Below are positions 13,619 to 20,039 of a DNA stretch of 20,039 bases, one piece after another. The notes below the pieces were generated by a model, which saw only the letters and a program-made list of their open reading frames with translations, did not search any database and was not told the origin of the DNA. A program made the translations under genes and the position numbers. Source of the stretch: an uncultured Clostridia bacterium (GTDB lineage Bacteria > Bacillota > Clostridia > TANB77 > CAG-508); the NCBI GenBank assembly GCA_944393755.1, contig CALYBF010000008.1:1-20039 (forward strand), given 5' to 3'. Each line of letters begins with the position of its first letter. Positions within the stretch are counted from its first letter, which is position 1.

Positions 13619-14743
13619 TTAGTTTTTATTTCTATTCTTTCTTAAGAAAGCTGGTATATCTAAATCATTTGATGATGAACTTGGTTCATGGCTTGCTGGT
13701 ATTGAATTTACTTTCTTTTCCCAAGTTTTTGATACTATGTTATCTACACCTATACTTGAAATTGGTTCATTTTTTTCGAAACCTGTAGCAATTACTGTTA
13801 TTCTTATTTCATCACCCATTGTTTCATCTGTTACTGTACCAAATATAATGTTTGCTTCTGGGTCTACACTTCTTTGTACTAATTCTGCTGCTGTGTTTAC
13901 TTCGTGTAATCCCAAACTATCTCCACCTGTGATGTTTATAATAACACCTTTTGCTCCTTCTATTGATGTTTCAAGTAATGGACTTTGTATTGCTTCTTTT
14001 GCTGCATCTTCTGCTCTATTTTCTCCTGAAGCACTACCAACACCCATATGTGCCATACCTTGATTTAACATTATTGTTTTAACATCTGCAAAGTCTAAGT
14101 TTACAAGTCCTGGAATGGCAATTAAGTCTGATATACCTTGTACACCTTGTCTTAATACATCATCTGCCATTTTAAAAGCTTCTATTATTGATGTTTTGCG
14201 ATCTACTATTTGTAATAATTTATCATTTGGTATTACTACTAATGTATCTACTTTTCCTTTTAAACTTTCAATACCACGTTCTGCTTGTGATAATCTTTTC
14301 TTTCCTTCAAATGTAAATGGTTTTGTTACAACTCCTATTGTTAATATTCCCATTTCTTTTGCAGCTTGTGCAACTATTGGTGCTGCTCCTGTACCTGTTC
14401 CTCCACCCATTCCGGCTGTTACAAATACCATATCAGCTCCTCTTAATACTTCTGCTACTTCTGCTTTACTCTCTTCTGCTGCTTGAGCTCCAATATCTGG
14501 GTTAGCTCCTGCTCCTAAACCTCTTGTTATTTTCTCTCCTATTTGTATTTTTGTTTTTGCTTTTGATATTTGAAGAGCTTGTCTATCTGTATTAACTGCA
14601 ATAAAATCTACACCTTTTATATCTGCTTCAATCATTCTATTTACTGCATTGTTTCCTGCGCCACCTACTCCTATTACTTTTATAGTAGCTGTTCCATCCA
14701 TCATTGTAATATTATTGTTATCATCATTATTGTATTCCATCAT
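13619..14743 (-). CDS. ftsZ: Cell division tubulin homologue FtsZ
   Basis: This 374-aa GTPase polymerises into the Z-ring at midcell. It contains the N-terminal GVGGAGNNAVNRM nucleotide loop, the tubulin signature GMGGGTGTGAAPIVA, the T7-loop NLDFADVKTIM, and a short variable linker. The conserved C-terminal peptide DLDIPAFLRKN binds FtsA and SepF. All are intact and the length is normal. GGGAGG lies 9 bases before the first of two adjacent ATG codons. It follows ftsA by about 65 bases in the same orientation and ends at a strong terminator. There is no CGG codon and no frameshift, although the gene contains many glycine codons. Confidence 0.99.
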   Translation of the reverse strand: MMEYNNDDNNNITMMDGTATIKVIGVGGAGNNAVNRMIEADIKGVDFIAVNTDRQALQISKAKTKIQIGEKITRGLGAGANPDIGAQAAEESKAEVAEVLRGADMVFVTAGMGGGTGTGAAPIVAQAAKEMGILTIGVVTKPFTFEGKKRLSQAERGIESLKGKVDTLVVIPNDKLLQIVDRKTSIIEAFKMADDVLRQGVQGISDLIAIPGLVNLDFADVKTIMLNQGMAHMGVGSASGENRAEDAAKEAIQSPLLETSIEGAKGVIINITGGDSLGLHEVNTAAELVQRSVDPEANIIFGTVTDETMGDEIRITVIATGFEKNEPISSIGVDNIVSKTWEKKVNSIPASHEPSSSSNDLDIPAFLRKNRNKN

Positions 14744-14808
14744 TTAGTTTTTCCTCCCTTTCTTAAATACCTTTTTTATTTTCCCCTATTTTAAAATTAA
14801 TAACTAGA

Positions 14809-16038
14809 TTATGAATAGAAAAATTCTTTTATTCTTTCAAAAATATTTTTTATAAAACTTTCATTTCCTTGTGTATCTATACTACTTGATACTGTTTTTG
14901 CAAATGGTCTTGCTGCAATATATCTAACTAAAGCATAGCTTGTTCTATATATTGGTTTTACTGTGCTAATCAACCTTCCTGTTGAAATCTTAACAGGTAT
15001 ATTTAAGTTTATTTTTCCAGCGACATCACTTTTATTTATATTTACTATACCTTGTCCTGTTAATATAACATTATTTATTTTTTGCTTTAAATTATGATTT
15101 GTTATATCTCTATTTATTATAGTAAATATTTCTTCAATTCTAGCTTCTATTATTTCTATTAATTCTGAACTTTTTATTATTTTACTTTTTGAGTCATCTT
15201 TACAAGTATTTAAAATAATATCATTATCATTATCTATAAAAGATTTTAAAGCTAGCCCATATTGTCTTTTTAGTTTATCAGCTTCTTCTTCTGATATATT
15301 AAGCACTAATGCAATATCATTTGTTATATTATCTCCACCTAATGGAATAGAATTTGTATATAAAAATGTTGAACCTTCAAACACTCCTATATCAGTATTA
15401 CCTGCTCCTATATCTAGAAGCATTACATTATCGTGCAATTCGTTAGTATCTAAAATCAAGTTTCTTTCTGCTAATGTAATTGGTACTATTCCATCTATTT
15501 CAAGTCCTGCTTTTTTAAATATATTGTGCAATTGCCTTACATAATCTTTTTCTGCTAAAATTACTTGTGCACTAATTGTAAAACTTGCACTTAAATTTCC
15601 TACTGGGTCATTAACTACTGTTCCGTTATCTAAAACAATTTTGTCTGGAACAACATCTATTAATGTTTTCCCATCTGGAATTTCTATATCTTTAACTTGG
15701 ATAATTGCATTTTGCACATCTCTTACAGATATTCCAGCATATTTATCTTTTGCATCTTTTGTAATACTGTTTTGTACTATTGTTACATATTTGCCAGGAA
15801 TTGTTACATATGCTGAGTTTATTTTTAAGTTTGTTTCATCCTCGGCATCTTTAATAGTTTTTGCAAGGCTTAATATTATTTCATCTTCGTTTATTATTTT
15901 ACCCTTCTTTAGTCCACTACATTTATAAGAGGTGTTGCATATGGTTTCTATTTGTCCAAAGTTGTTTACTTCTCCTACAACAGTGCAAACCTTACTTGTT
16001 CCAATGTCAACGCCTACTATGATATCTCCTATTGCCAA
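14809..16038 (-). CDS. ftsA: Cell division actin-like protein FtsA
   Basis: This 409-aa actin-fold ATPase tethers FtsZ to the membrane. It contains the phosphate-1 loop IVGVDIGTSKVCTVVGE, the SHS2 (1C) domain around residues 80-170, LLDIGAGNTDIGVFEG, NVILTGQGIVNI, and a C-terminal amphipathic targeting helix (FIKNIFERIKEFFYS). Length is normal for Clostridia. The start is TTG at 16038, with GGAGG 7 bases upstream. A clear sigma-A promoter and three tandem repeats lie in the 127-base gap before it, so ftsA-ftsZ can be transcribed apart from the murA-ftsQ genes. Confidence 0.98.
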   Translation of the reverse strand: MAIGDIIVGVDIGTSKVCTVVGEVNNFGQIETICNTSYKCSGLKKGKIINEDEIILSLAKTIKDAEDETNLKINSAYVTIPGKYVTIVQNSITKDAKDKYAGISVRDVQNAIIQVKDIEIPDGKTLIDVVPDKIVLDNGTVVNDPVGNLSASFTISAQVILAEKDYVRQLHNIFKKAGLEIDGIVPITLAERNLILDTNELHDNVMLLDIGAGNTDIGVFEGSTFLYTNSIPLGGDNITNDIALVLNISEEEADKLKRQYGLALKSFIDNDNDIILNTCKDDSKSKIIKSSELIEIIEARIEEIFTIINRDITNHNLKQKINNVILTGQGIVNINKSDVAGKINLNIPVKISTGRLISTVKPIYRTSYALVRYIAARPFAKTVSSSIDTQGNESFIKNIFERIKEFFYS

Positions 16039-16078
16039 GTTAATTCCTCCAATTTTCAGATTAAATTTCTTAAGTGTA

Positions 16079-16107
16079 TATATATTACATTTTTAAAAAA
16101 ATGTCAA
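16079..16107 (-). promoter_or_regulatory. Sigma-A-type promoter of ftsA-ftsZ
   Basis: On the minus strand a perfect TTGACA -35 (16102-16107), a 17-base spacer and a TATATA -10 (16079-16084) lie about 41 bases before the ftsA TTG. The spacer contains a T-run then an A-run. Tandem AT-rich repeats lie directly upstream. Confidence 0.75.
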
Positions 16108-16118
16108 TAGAATTTGTT

Positions 16119-16151
16119 ATATTTTTGTAATATTTTTGTAATATTTTTGTA
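16119..16151 (-). repeat. Three tandem 11-bp repeats upstream of the ftsAZ promoter
   Basis: Three perfect head-to-tail copies of TACAAAAATAT (minus strand) occupy 33 bases, ending 11 bases upstream of the TTGACA. The 11-bp period is close to one helical turn, so the A-tracts would face the same side of the DNA. This could curve the DNA or act as an UP element; a repeated operator is the alternative. Confidence 0.75.
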
Positions 16152-16165
16152 ACAATCTCTATACA

Positions 16166-16576
16166 CTACTTTTCATCAGCTTTTGCTTCGACTTTTTCTT
16201 TAGCTTTTACATTTTTATTTTTTATTTCTTCAAATTTTTTACTCCATTTATCGACATAGTATCTTCTTATAATTGCTAAATTTATAAACATTCTTCCTAC
16301 AAATACAACTATTGCAGCTAAGTATATGTCTACATTTAATCTTTGTCCTAATATTGTTAAAAGTATTGCAAGTATTGCATTTCCAAAAAAACCTGTAACA
16401 AATATTTTTAAATCAAAATTTTTGTTTATAACAGATGTTATTCCTCCAAACACAGAGTCTAATGCTGCAATTACCGCAATTGCTAAATAACTTGAATATG
16501 TATATGAGATCATTGGTGCGTTCATACCAATTAATGCTCCTAATATACATCCTATTAATATTGCTATAAATATCAT
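16166..16576 (-). CDS. sbp: DUF1290 small membrane protein (Sbp family)
   Basis: This 136-aa protein has three or four hydrophobic segments (MIFIAILIGCILGALIGM, YLAIAVIAALDSVFGGI, FVTGFFGNAILAILLTIL, YLAAIVVFVGRMFINLAII) and a hydrophilic lysine-rich tail. It matches the small basic protein always found between the DUF881 genes and ftsA in Gram-positive bacteria. The molecular role is not established. Its ribosome binding site overlaps the end of the preceding DUF881 gene, implying translational coupling. The charged C-terminal ~25 residues extend it beyond the ~110-120 residues of the Bacillus protein. Confidence 0.88.
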   Translation of the reverse strand: MIFIAILIGCILGALIGMNAPMISYTYSSYLAIAVIAALDSVFGGITSVINKNFDLKIFVTGFFGNAILAILLTILGQRLNVDIYLAAIVVFVGRMFINLAIIRRYYVDKWSKKFEEIKNKNVKAKEKVEAKADEK

Positions 16577-16590
16577 TTTCTTTTCCTCCC

Positions 16591-17301
16591 CTATTCCATA
16601 TATTTTGTATCAATTTCACCATTATATTTGTAAATAATAATGTTATTGCTTTTTTGTATTGTTACATCTTGTTCTTTTTTCTTCATATCATCTACAACTC
16701 CACCATTACCTATTAAAGAACTTTCCAGATAATTAGAATCTCCTATTGCTTTAATTGTATATGGTGCAAGTATTCTTTCTCCATTTACTCTAATAATTCC
16801 TGCTGCATCTATATATACTATATCACTCATATTTATTATTCTTTGGTCATTTATAGATATTGCTTCTGCACCTGCAAGTTTTAAAGCATTTACAATTAAT
16901 AATAAGTCATCAGCTGTTATTTTTTCTACTTCATCATTATTAGTTTCATTTATTAAAATTGTAATTCCTTCACCTTCTACATCTACTTTTCCTAGAGTCA
17001 TATTTATTTGTTTTAATTCTTCATCCATTAAGGAATTTGTTTGTTCATTTGATTCTTTATTATTTTTATATTCTTCTATCATTGAAACTGTTTCTTCATA
17101 TTGTTTATTAACTTCATCATACCTTGTTTTCCAATTAGCAAGTTCTGTGCTTAATTCTGTTTTTCTCATATTTTCTATTGAAGTTATATCAGCTTCATTT
17201 ACTATTTTAAATTGCATTGTCATAACTAATACAAGAACAAAACAAGCAATACCTGCCGTTATTATCATTGTTATTTTTCCTTTTTTCATTTTTGTTTTCA
17301 T
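16591..17301 (-). CDS. DUF881 membrane protein, second copy (YlxX-like)
   Basis: This 236-aa protein has a single N-terminal transmembrane helix (ITMIITAGIACFVLVLVMTM) and a coiled-coil stretch around residues 45-85. A DUF881 domain follows, with VEGEGITILINE, DDLLLIVNALKLAGAEAISI, NDQRIINMSDIVYID, INGER-like VNGERILAPYTIKAIGD, and a hydrophilic end. DUF881 proteins are extracellular-facing and associated with the divisome or peptidoglycan metabolism; their function is unproven. It follows a paralogue 10 bases upstream with AGGAGG before the ATG and precedes sbp. The two share the NDQR and INxGxxI-type motifs but have diverged strongly. Confidence 0.88.
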   Translation of the reverse strand: MKTKMKKGKITMIITAGIACFVLVLVMTMQFKIVNEADITSIENMRKTELSTELANWKTRYDEVNKQYEETVSMIEEYKNNKESNEQTNSLMDEELKQINMTLGKVDVEGEGITILINETNNDEVEKITADDLLLIVNALKLAGAEAISINDQRIINMSDIVYIDAAGIIRVNGERILAPYTIKAIGDSNYLESSLIGNGGVVDDMKKKEQDVTIQKSNNIIIYKYNGEIDTKYME

Positions 17302-17311
17302 TTAGAACCTC

Positions 17312-18028
17312 CTATTCTACTGGTTTTGCATACTCATATGTATATGTTCCTGTATATTTTGGAATTGTAATATTGTTTGATTTTTCAAATTTAACTTCTA
17401 TACTCCAACCTCTTAAAATATCTAAATATCCATTTGGTCTATCTAATGCTGCTAATTGTTCTGGCAAACCAATTGCTTTTATTTCAAAAGGTGCTCCTAC
17501 TTTTTCTCCATTTATTTCTATAATGTTTCCACCACAAATTATTCCACTTGTTGAAATTAATCTTTGGTCATTTATTGATATTGCCTCTGCTCCTGCATTT
17601 TTTAATTCGTTTATTACACTTAAAACATCTGTATCATGTACTAAAAGCATACTTGGATCTAAACTTGTACTTGCATCTTTTTTACTATCTCCTAAAGTTA
17701 CAATTACTCCTGGTCCTGTTACTTCTGTTAAACCTATAATTTTATTTCCATTTGTTATTTCTTGTTCTTTTTCTTTTAGTGCTGTATCATTTTTAGTTGC
17801 ACTTTCTCTTTCTTTTTCTAGCTCTGCTTCCGCTTTTTCTAAGTCTTCTACTTTATTATCATATCTTTCTTTATATCTTAATACTTCTGCTCTTAAATTA
17901 TTTTCTTCATAATCATTACTAACTGTTGAATTTGTTCCTCTTACTGTCTTCATTTGAATACAAATTCCACAAGTTAGAGCAAAACACATTATTCCTAATA
18001 CTATTGCAATTACTTTTTTATTTTGCAT
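17312..18028 (-). CDS. DUF881 membrane protein, first copy (YlxW-like)
   Basis: This 238-aa protein is a paralogue of the next gene. It has one N-terminal membrane helix (VIAIVLGIMCFALTCGI), a coiled coil of about 45 residues (NLRAEVLRYKERYDNKVEDL onward), and a DUF881 domain. The domain carries VTGPGVIVTLGDS, MLLVHDTDVLSVINELKNAG, AEAISINDQRLISTSGIICG, INGEKVGAPFEIKAIG and LPEQLAAL. Full domain length and complete motifs suggest it is functional. AAGGAG precedes the ATG. It lies 11 bases after ftsQ and 10 bases before the second copy, in the order ftsQ-ylxW-ylxX-sbp-ftsA known from Bacillus. Confidence 0.88.
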   Translation of the reverse strand: MQNKKVIAIVLGIMCFALTCGICIQMKTVRGTNSTVSNDYEENNLRAEVLRYKERYDNKVEDLEKAEAELEKERESATKNDTALKEKEQEITNGNKIIGLTEVTGPGVIVTLGDSKKDASTSLDPSMLLVHDTDVLSVINELKNAGAEAISINDQRLISTSGIICGGNIIEINGEKVGAPFEIKAIGLPEQLAALDRPNGYLDILRGWSIEVKFEKSNNITIPKYTGTYTYEYAKPVE

Positions 18029-18039
18029 ATTCTCACTCC

Positions 18040-19005
18040 TTAAACTTTTTCTTTAAAATATGGGTGGAAACCATTATTTAAATCTCCATTTACAAAAATA
18101 TCCCCTTCTTTATCTTTTTCCTTTTCTATTATAGATTGTACATATAACATTTTATTACTTAAATTACTTCCGTCTCCTAGATATACTCTTTTTTTATCAT
18201 CTCTTAAATATATACTATAATTCTTTTCCTCGCTTATGTCAATTGTTTCGACTTGTCCGTCTATTCCTGCTTCTTTTGCTGAATTCATTATTTTAATTAC
18301 TTCTTCTAACTTCTTTAAATCTTCATTGTTTAATCTTTTTCCTGCTACTATATCTTCTTCCTTTGTTGTTATTCCTTGTATTATTGGCATATTCTTACTA
18401 TCTTCTGATATTTCTAAAATATAACCTTGTGTATTTATATAAGCATATTTCCCCATATAGTCTATATTATATGTTGCAACTCTTTCTGTTACATCTATCT
18501 CAACAGTTGCAGGCAATTTTCTATGTATTTCTATATTTTCTACATATGGGTTTTCTTTTATTTTTTGTATTACATTACCTTTATAAAACTTGAATATATT
18601 TTCATCTGTTTTTAGACCTGATAAACTTATTATTGTATCACTTGGTATTGTTACATTATTTACTACATTTATGTTTTTTATGTTAAAAATTGGTGATGTA
18701 AATGCAAACACACAAGCACCTACTATTATTCCTATTAATAAGAATATTTTTAAGAAAAGTTTTATCTTTTTTATTCTTTTTTTTCTCTTTTTTTCTTGTT
18801 TTGATATTTTCTTTCTTTGTTCTTCATCTTTTTTTATTTTATTTTTGTTTGTCATATTAATTACTGAATCTGTATCTAATTCAAATTTTTCATCTTTTTC
18901 TTCTTTTCTTAATTCTTCTTGTTTTCGTTGTTTTATTCTTTTCTCACGCTCTTTTTGTTTCTTTCTTTTCATCATTTCTTCTATTGTTTCTTGGTTTTTT
19001 GGCAA
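18040..19005 (-). CDS. ftsQ: Divisome protein FtsQ/DivIB
   Basis: This 321-aa bitopic protein links early and late divisome parts. It has a highly basic cytoplasmic N-terminus of about 80 residues rich in Lys, Glu and Arg, and a membrane helix at about 83-103 (LFLKIFLLIGIIVGACVFAF). A POTRA domain (FNIKNINVVNNVTIPSDTII, ENPYVENIEIHRKLPATVEI) and the beta domain follow. The cytoplasmic tail is longer than in Bacillus DivIB. The start is TTG at 19005 with GGAGGG 7 bases upstream. A hairpin terminator separates it from murA, about 45 bases away, yet no promoter is obvious between them, so some read-through is likely. Confidence 0.93.
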   Translation of the reverse strand: MPKNQETIEEMMKRKKQKEREKRIKQRKQEELRKEEKDEKFELDTDSVINMTNKNKIKKDEEQRKKISKQEKKRKKRIKKIKLFLKIFLLIGIIVGACVFAFTSPIFNIKNINVVNNVTIPSDTIISLSGLKTDENIFKFYKGNVIQKIKENPYVENIEIHRKLPATVEIDVTERVATYNIDYMGKYAYINTQGYILEISEDSKNMPIIQGITTKEEDIVAGKRLNNEDLKKLEEVIKIMNSAKEAGIDGQVETIDISEEKNYSIYLRDDKKRVYLGDGSNLSNKMLYVQSIIEKEKDKEGDIFVNGDLNNGFHPYFKEKV

Positions 19006-19038
19006 CTTTAAGCCCTCCTTTTGGACAAGTATTTAGAA

Positions 19039-19061
19039 AATTAAGGGGTTACCCCTTAATT
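19039..19061 (-). terminator. Weak intrinsic terminator formed around the murA stop codon
   Basis: A perfect 10-bp stem, AATTAAGGGG (19039-19048) with CCCCTTAATT (19052-19061), has the murA TAA as its 3-base loop. TTTTCTAAATA follows on the minus strand. The short T-run suggests partial termination, or an attenuator before ftsQ. Confidence 0.6.
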
Positions 19062-20039
19062 AATTCTATGTCTAGTCCTATTTTTTTAAGTTTATCTATA
19101 AAATTTTCATAACCTCTTAAAATATATTCTATATTTTCTATTTTTGTTATTCCTTTTGCCACACTTCCTGCTAAAACAAGTGAAGCTCCACCTCTTAAAT
19201 CTTCTGCTTTTACATTTGCACCATATAATTTTTTAACACCTTTTACTATCGCTGTTTTTCCTTCAATTGTTATTTTTGCTCCCATTCTGATTAATTCTTG
19301 TGTAAATCTATATCTATTTTCAAATATATTTTCAACGACTATTGATGTTCCTTTTACTGTTGTAAGTAGTGCTATAAATATTTGTTGCATATCTGTTGGG
19401 AAACCTGGATATGGCATAGTTTTAATATCTATTGCTTTTAATTTTTTTGGTGTATTTATTTCTATTTCTGTTTTATCTACCTTTAAATTACAACCCATTT
19501 CTTCTAATTTATTAATTACAGGTGTTATATGATTTGCATCTGCATTTTTAATTAATAAGTTTGCTCTATTTATTGCAGATAAGCATAAGAATGTTCCTGT
19601 TTCTATCCTATCTGGCATTATATTGTAACTAACATCTTTTAAGTTTCTTACACCTTGTATTTCTATATTACTTGTTCCTGCTCCTTTAACTTTTGCTCCC
19701 ATTTTATTTAAAAAATTTTGCAAATCAATTATTTCTGGTTCTCTTGCTGCATTATTTATTATAGTTGTTCCTTCTTGTAAAACACTTGCAAGTATAGCAT
19801 TTTCAGTAGCTCCGAACACTTGGAAAATCTAAGTCTATTTTTTCCCCTACTATTCTATCACAAAAGCACTCTATATTTCCATAGTTTTTATTAATATTTA
19901 TTCCTAATTTTTCAAATGCTTTTAAATGTAACTCTATTGGTCTTGTTCCAATATCACACCCACCCGGATATGAAAATGTTGCTTTTCTTAATCTTCCAAG
20001 CAATGCTCCAACAAAAATAACTGATGAACGCATTTGTCT
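19049..20039 (-). CDS. murA: UDP-GlcNAc enolpyruvyl transferase MurA (C-terminal part), read across a +1 frameshift at a CGG codon
   Basis: MurA makes the first committed peptidoglycan precursor from UDP-GlcNAc and phosphoenolpyruvate. The window holds about 330 codons of the C-terminal part; the start lies beyond the right edge. Upstream of the shift are RQMRSSVIFVGALLGRLRKA, the catalytic-cysteine segment YPGGCDIGTRPIELH, and DLDFPSV. The zero frame then reads CGG AGC TAC TGA. Skipping the base at 19814 gives GATENAILASVLQEGTTIIN, NAAREPEIIDLQNFL, LPDRIETGTF-like MPDRIETGTF, FPTDMQQIF, FENRYRFTQELIRMGA, EDLRGGASLVLAG and YENFIDKLKKIG, ending at TAA. No residue is lost or gained at the joint relative to the family. 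Coding segments are 19815-20039 and 19049-19813. There is no other sign of decay. Confidence 0.92.
19811..19817 (-). other. Frameshift site in murA: GTT CGG A
   Basis: GTT (Val of PSV) is followed by an in-frame CGG (19812-19814). Dropping the C yields GTT GGA GCT ACT GAA, i.e. Val-Gly-Ala-Thr-Glu, the conserved MurA wording. It is the third site with NNT, CGG and a GGN glycine codon in the +1 frame. Confidence 0.8.

Noticed and set aside
16119..16151. Start of a CRISPR-like array
   Set aside because: The units are 11 bp, directly adjacent, and have no spacers.
6531..19817. Simple reassignment of CGG to another amino acid
   Set aside because: Reading CGG as any amino acid keeps the zero frame, which runs into a stop soon after in all three genes. 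Only loss of one base restores the proteins.
6531..19817. Ordinary sequencing errors or pseudogenes in minD, sigE and murA
   Set aside because: Not excluded, but not preferred. None of the three lies in a homopolymer run, all three insert the same base in the same context, and the remaining frames are perfectly kept.

Overview
This is an AT-rich window from a low-GC, spore-forming member of the Firmicutes, most likely an uncultured Clostridia lineage. It carries a sporulation sigma cascade (spoIIGA, sigE, sigG, ymxH/ylmC), an M23 + M50 pair that looks like the SpoIVFA/SpoIVFB membrane protease, a GerS-like spore protein, and the clostridial division cluster murA-ftsQ-DUF881-DUF881-sbp-ftsA-ftsZ. 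All genes are on the minus strand except one HD-GYP gene near the left end.

Layout from left to right: aspS (5' part, cut by the window edge); divergent HD-GYP gene; a bidirectional terminator; mazF without an adjacent antitoxin; a gerS-like gene; dus; a 98-bp palindromic REP-like element; rodA-minE-minD, with its own promoter; a pilin-like protein with a formylglycine-enzyme-like (C-type-lectin-fold) C-terminus; spoIVFB and spoIVFA-like genes; two unidentified small genes; ymxH/ylmC; sigG; sigE; spoIIGA; ftsZ and ftsA, with their own promoter behind three tandem 11-bp repeats; sbp; two DUF881 genes; ftsQ; and murA (cut by the right edge). Read in transcription order (right to left), the right half runs from peptidoglycan precursor synthesis through divisome assembly to the mother-cell and forespore sigma factors. 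That is a typical clostridial arrangement. No stretch longer than 300 bases lacks a gene.

The most striking feature is three separate +1 frameshifts in three normally conserved genes: minD (in the Walker A loop), sigE (in the region 4.2 DNA-binding helix) and murA (in the PSVGAT segment). All three have the same form: an in-frame CGG codon follows an NNT codon, and skipping only the C of CGG restores the exact family sequence with a glycine GGN codon. I searched both strands by eye and found no other in-frame CGG in about 6,150 codons. This fits a lineage in which CGG cannot be decoded normally and acts as a +1 frameshift signal. Sequencing error or gene decay remain possible but explain the shared pattern poorly.

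Other unusual items are a MinE with a roughly 90-residue acidic tail, a 61-aa gene of foreign codon use with its own promoter, palindrome and terminator, and the apparent loss of alr and mazE from between gerS and mazF.
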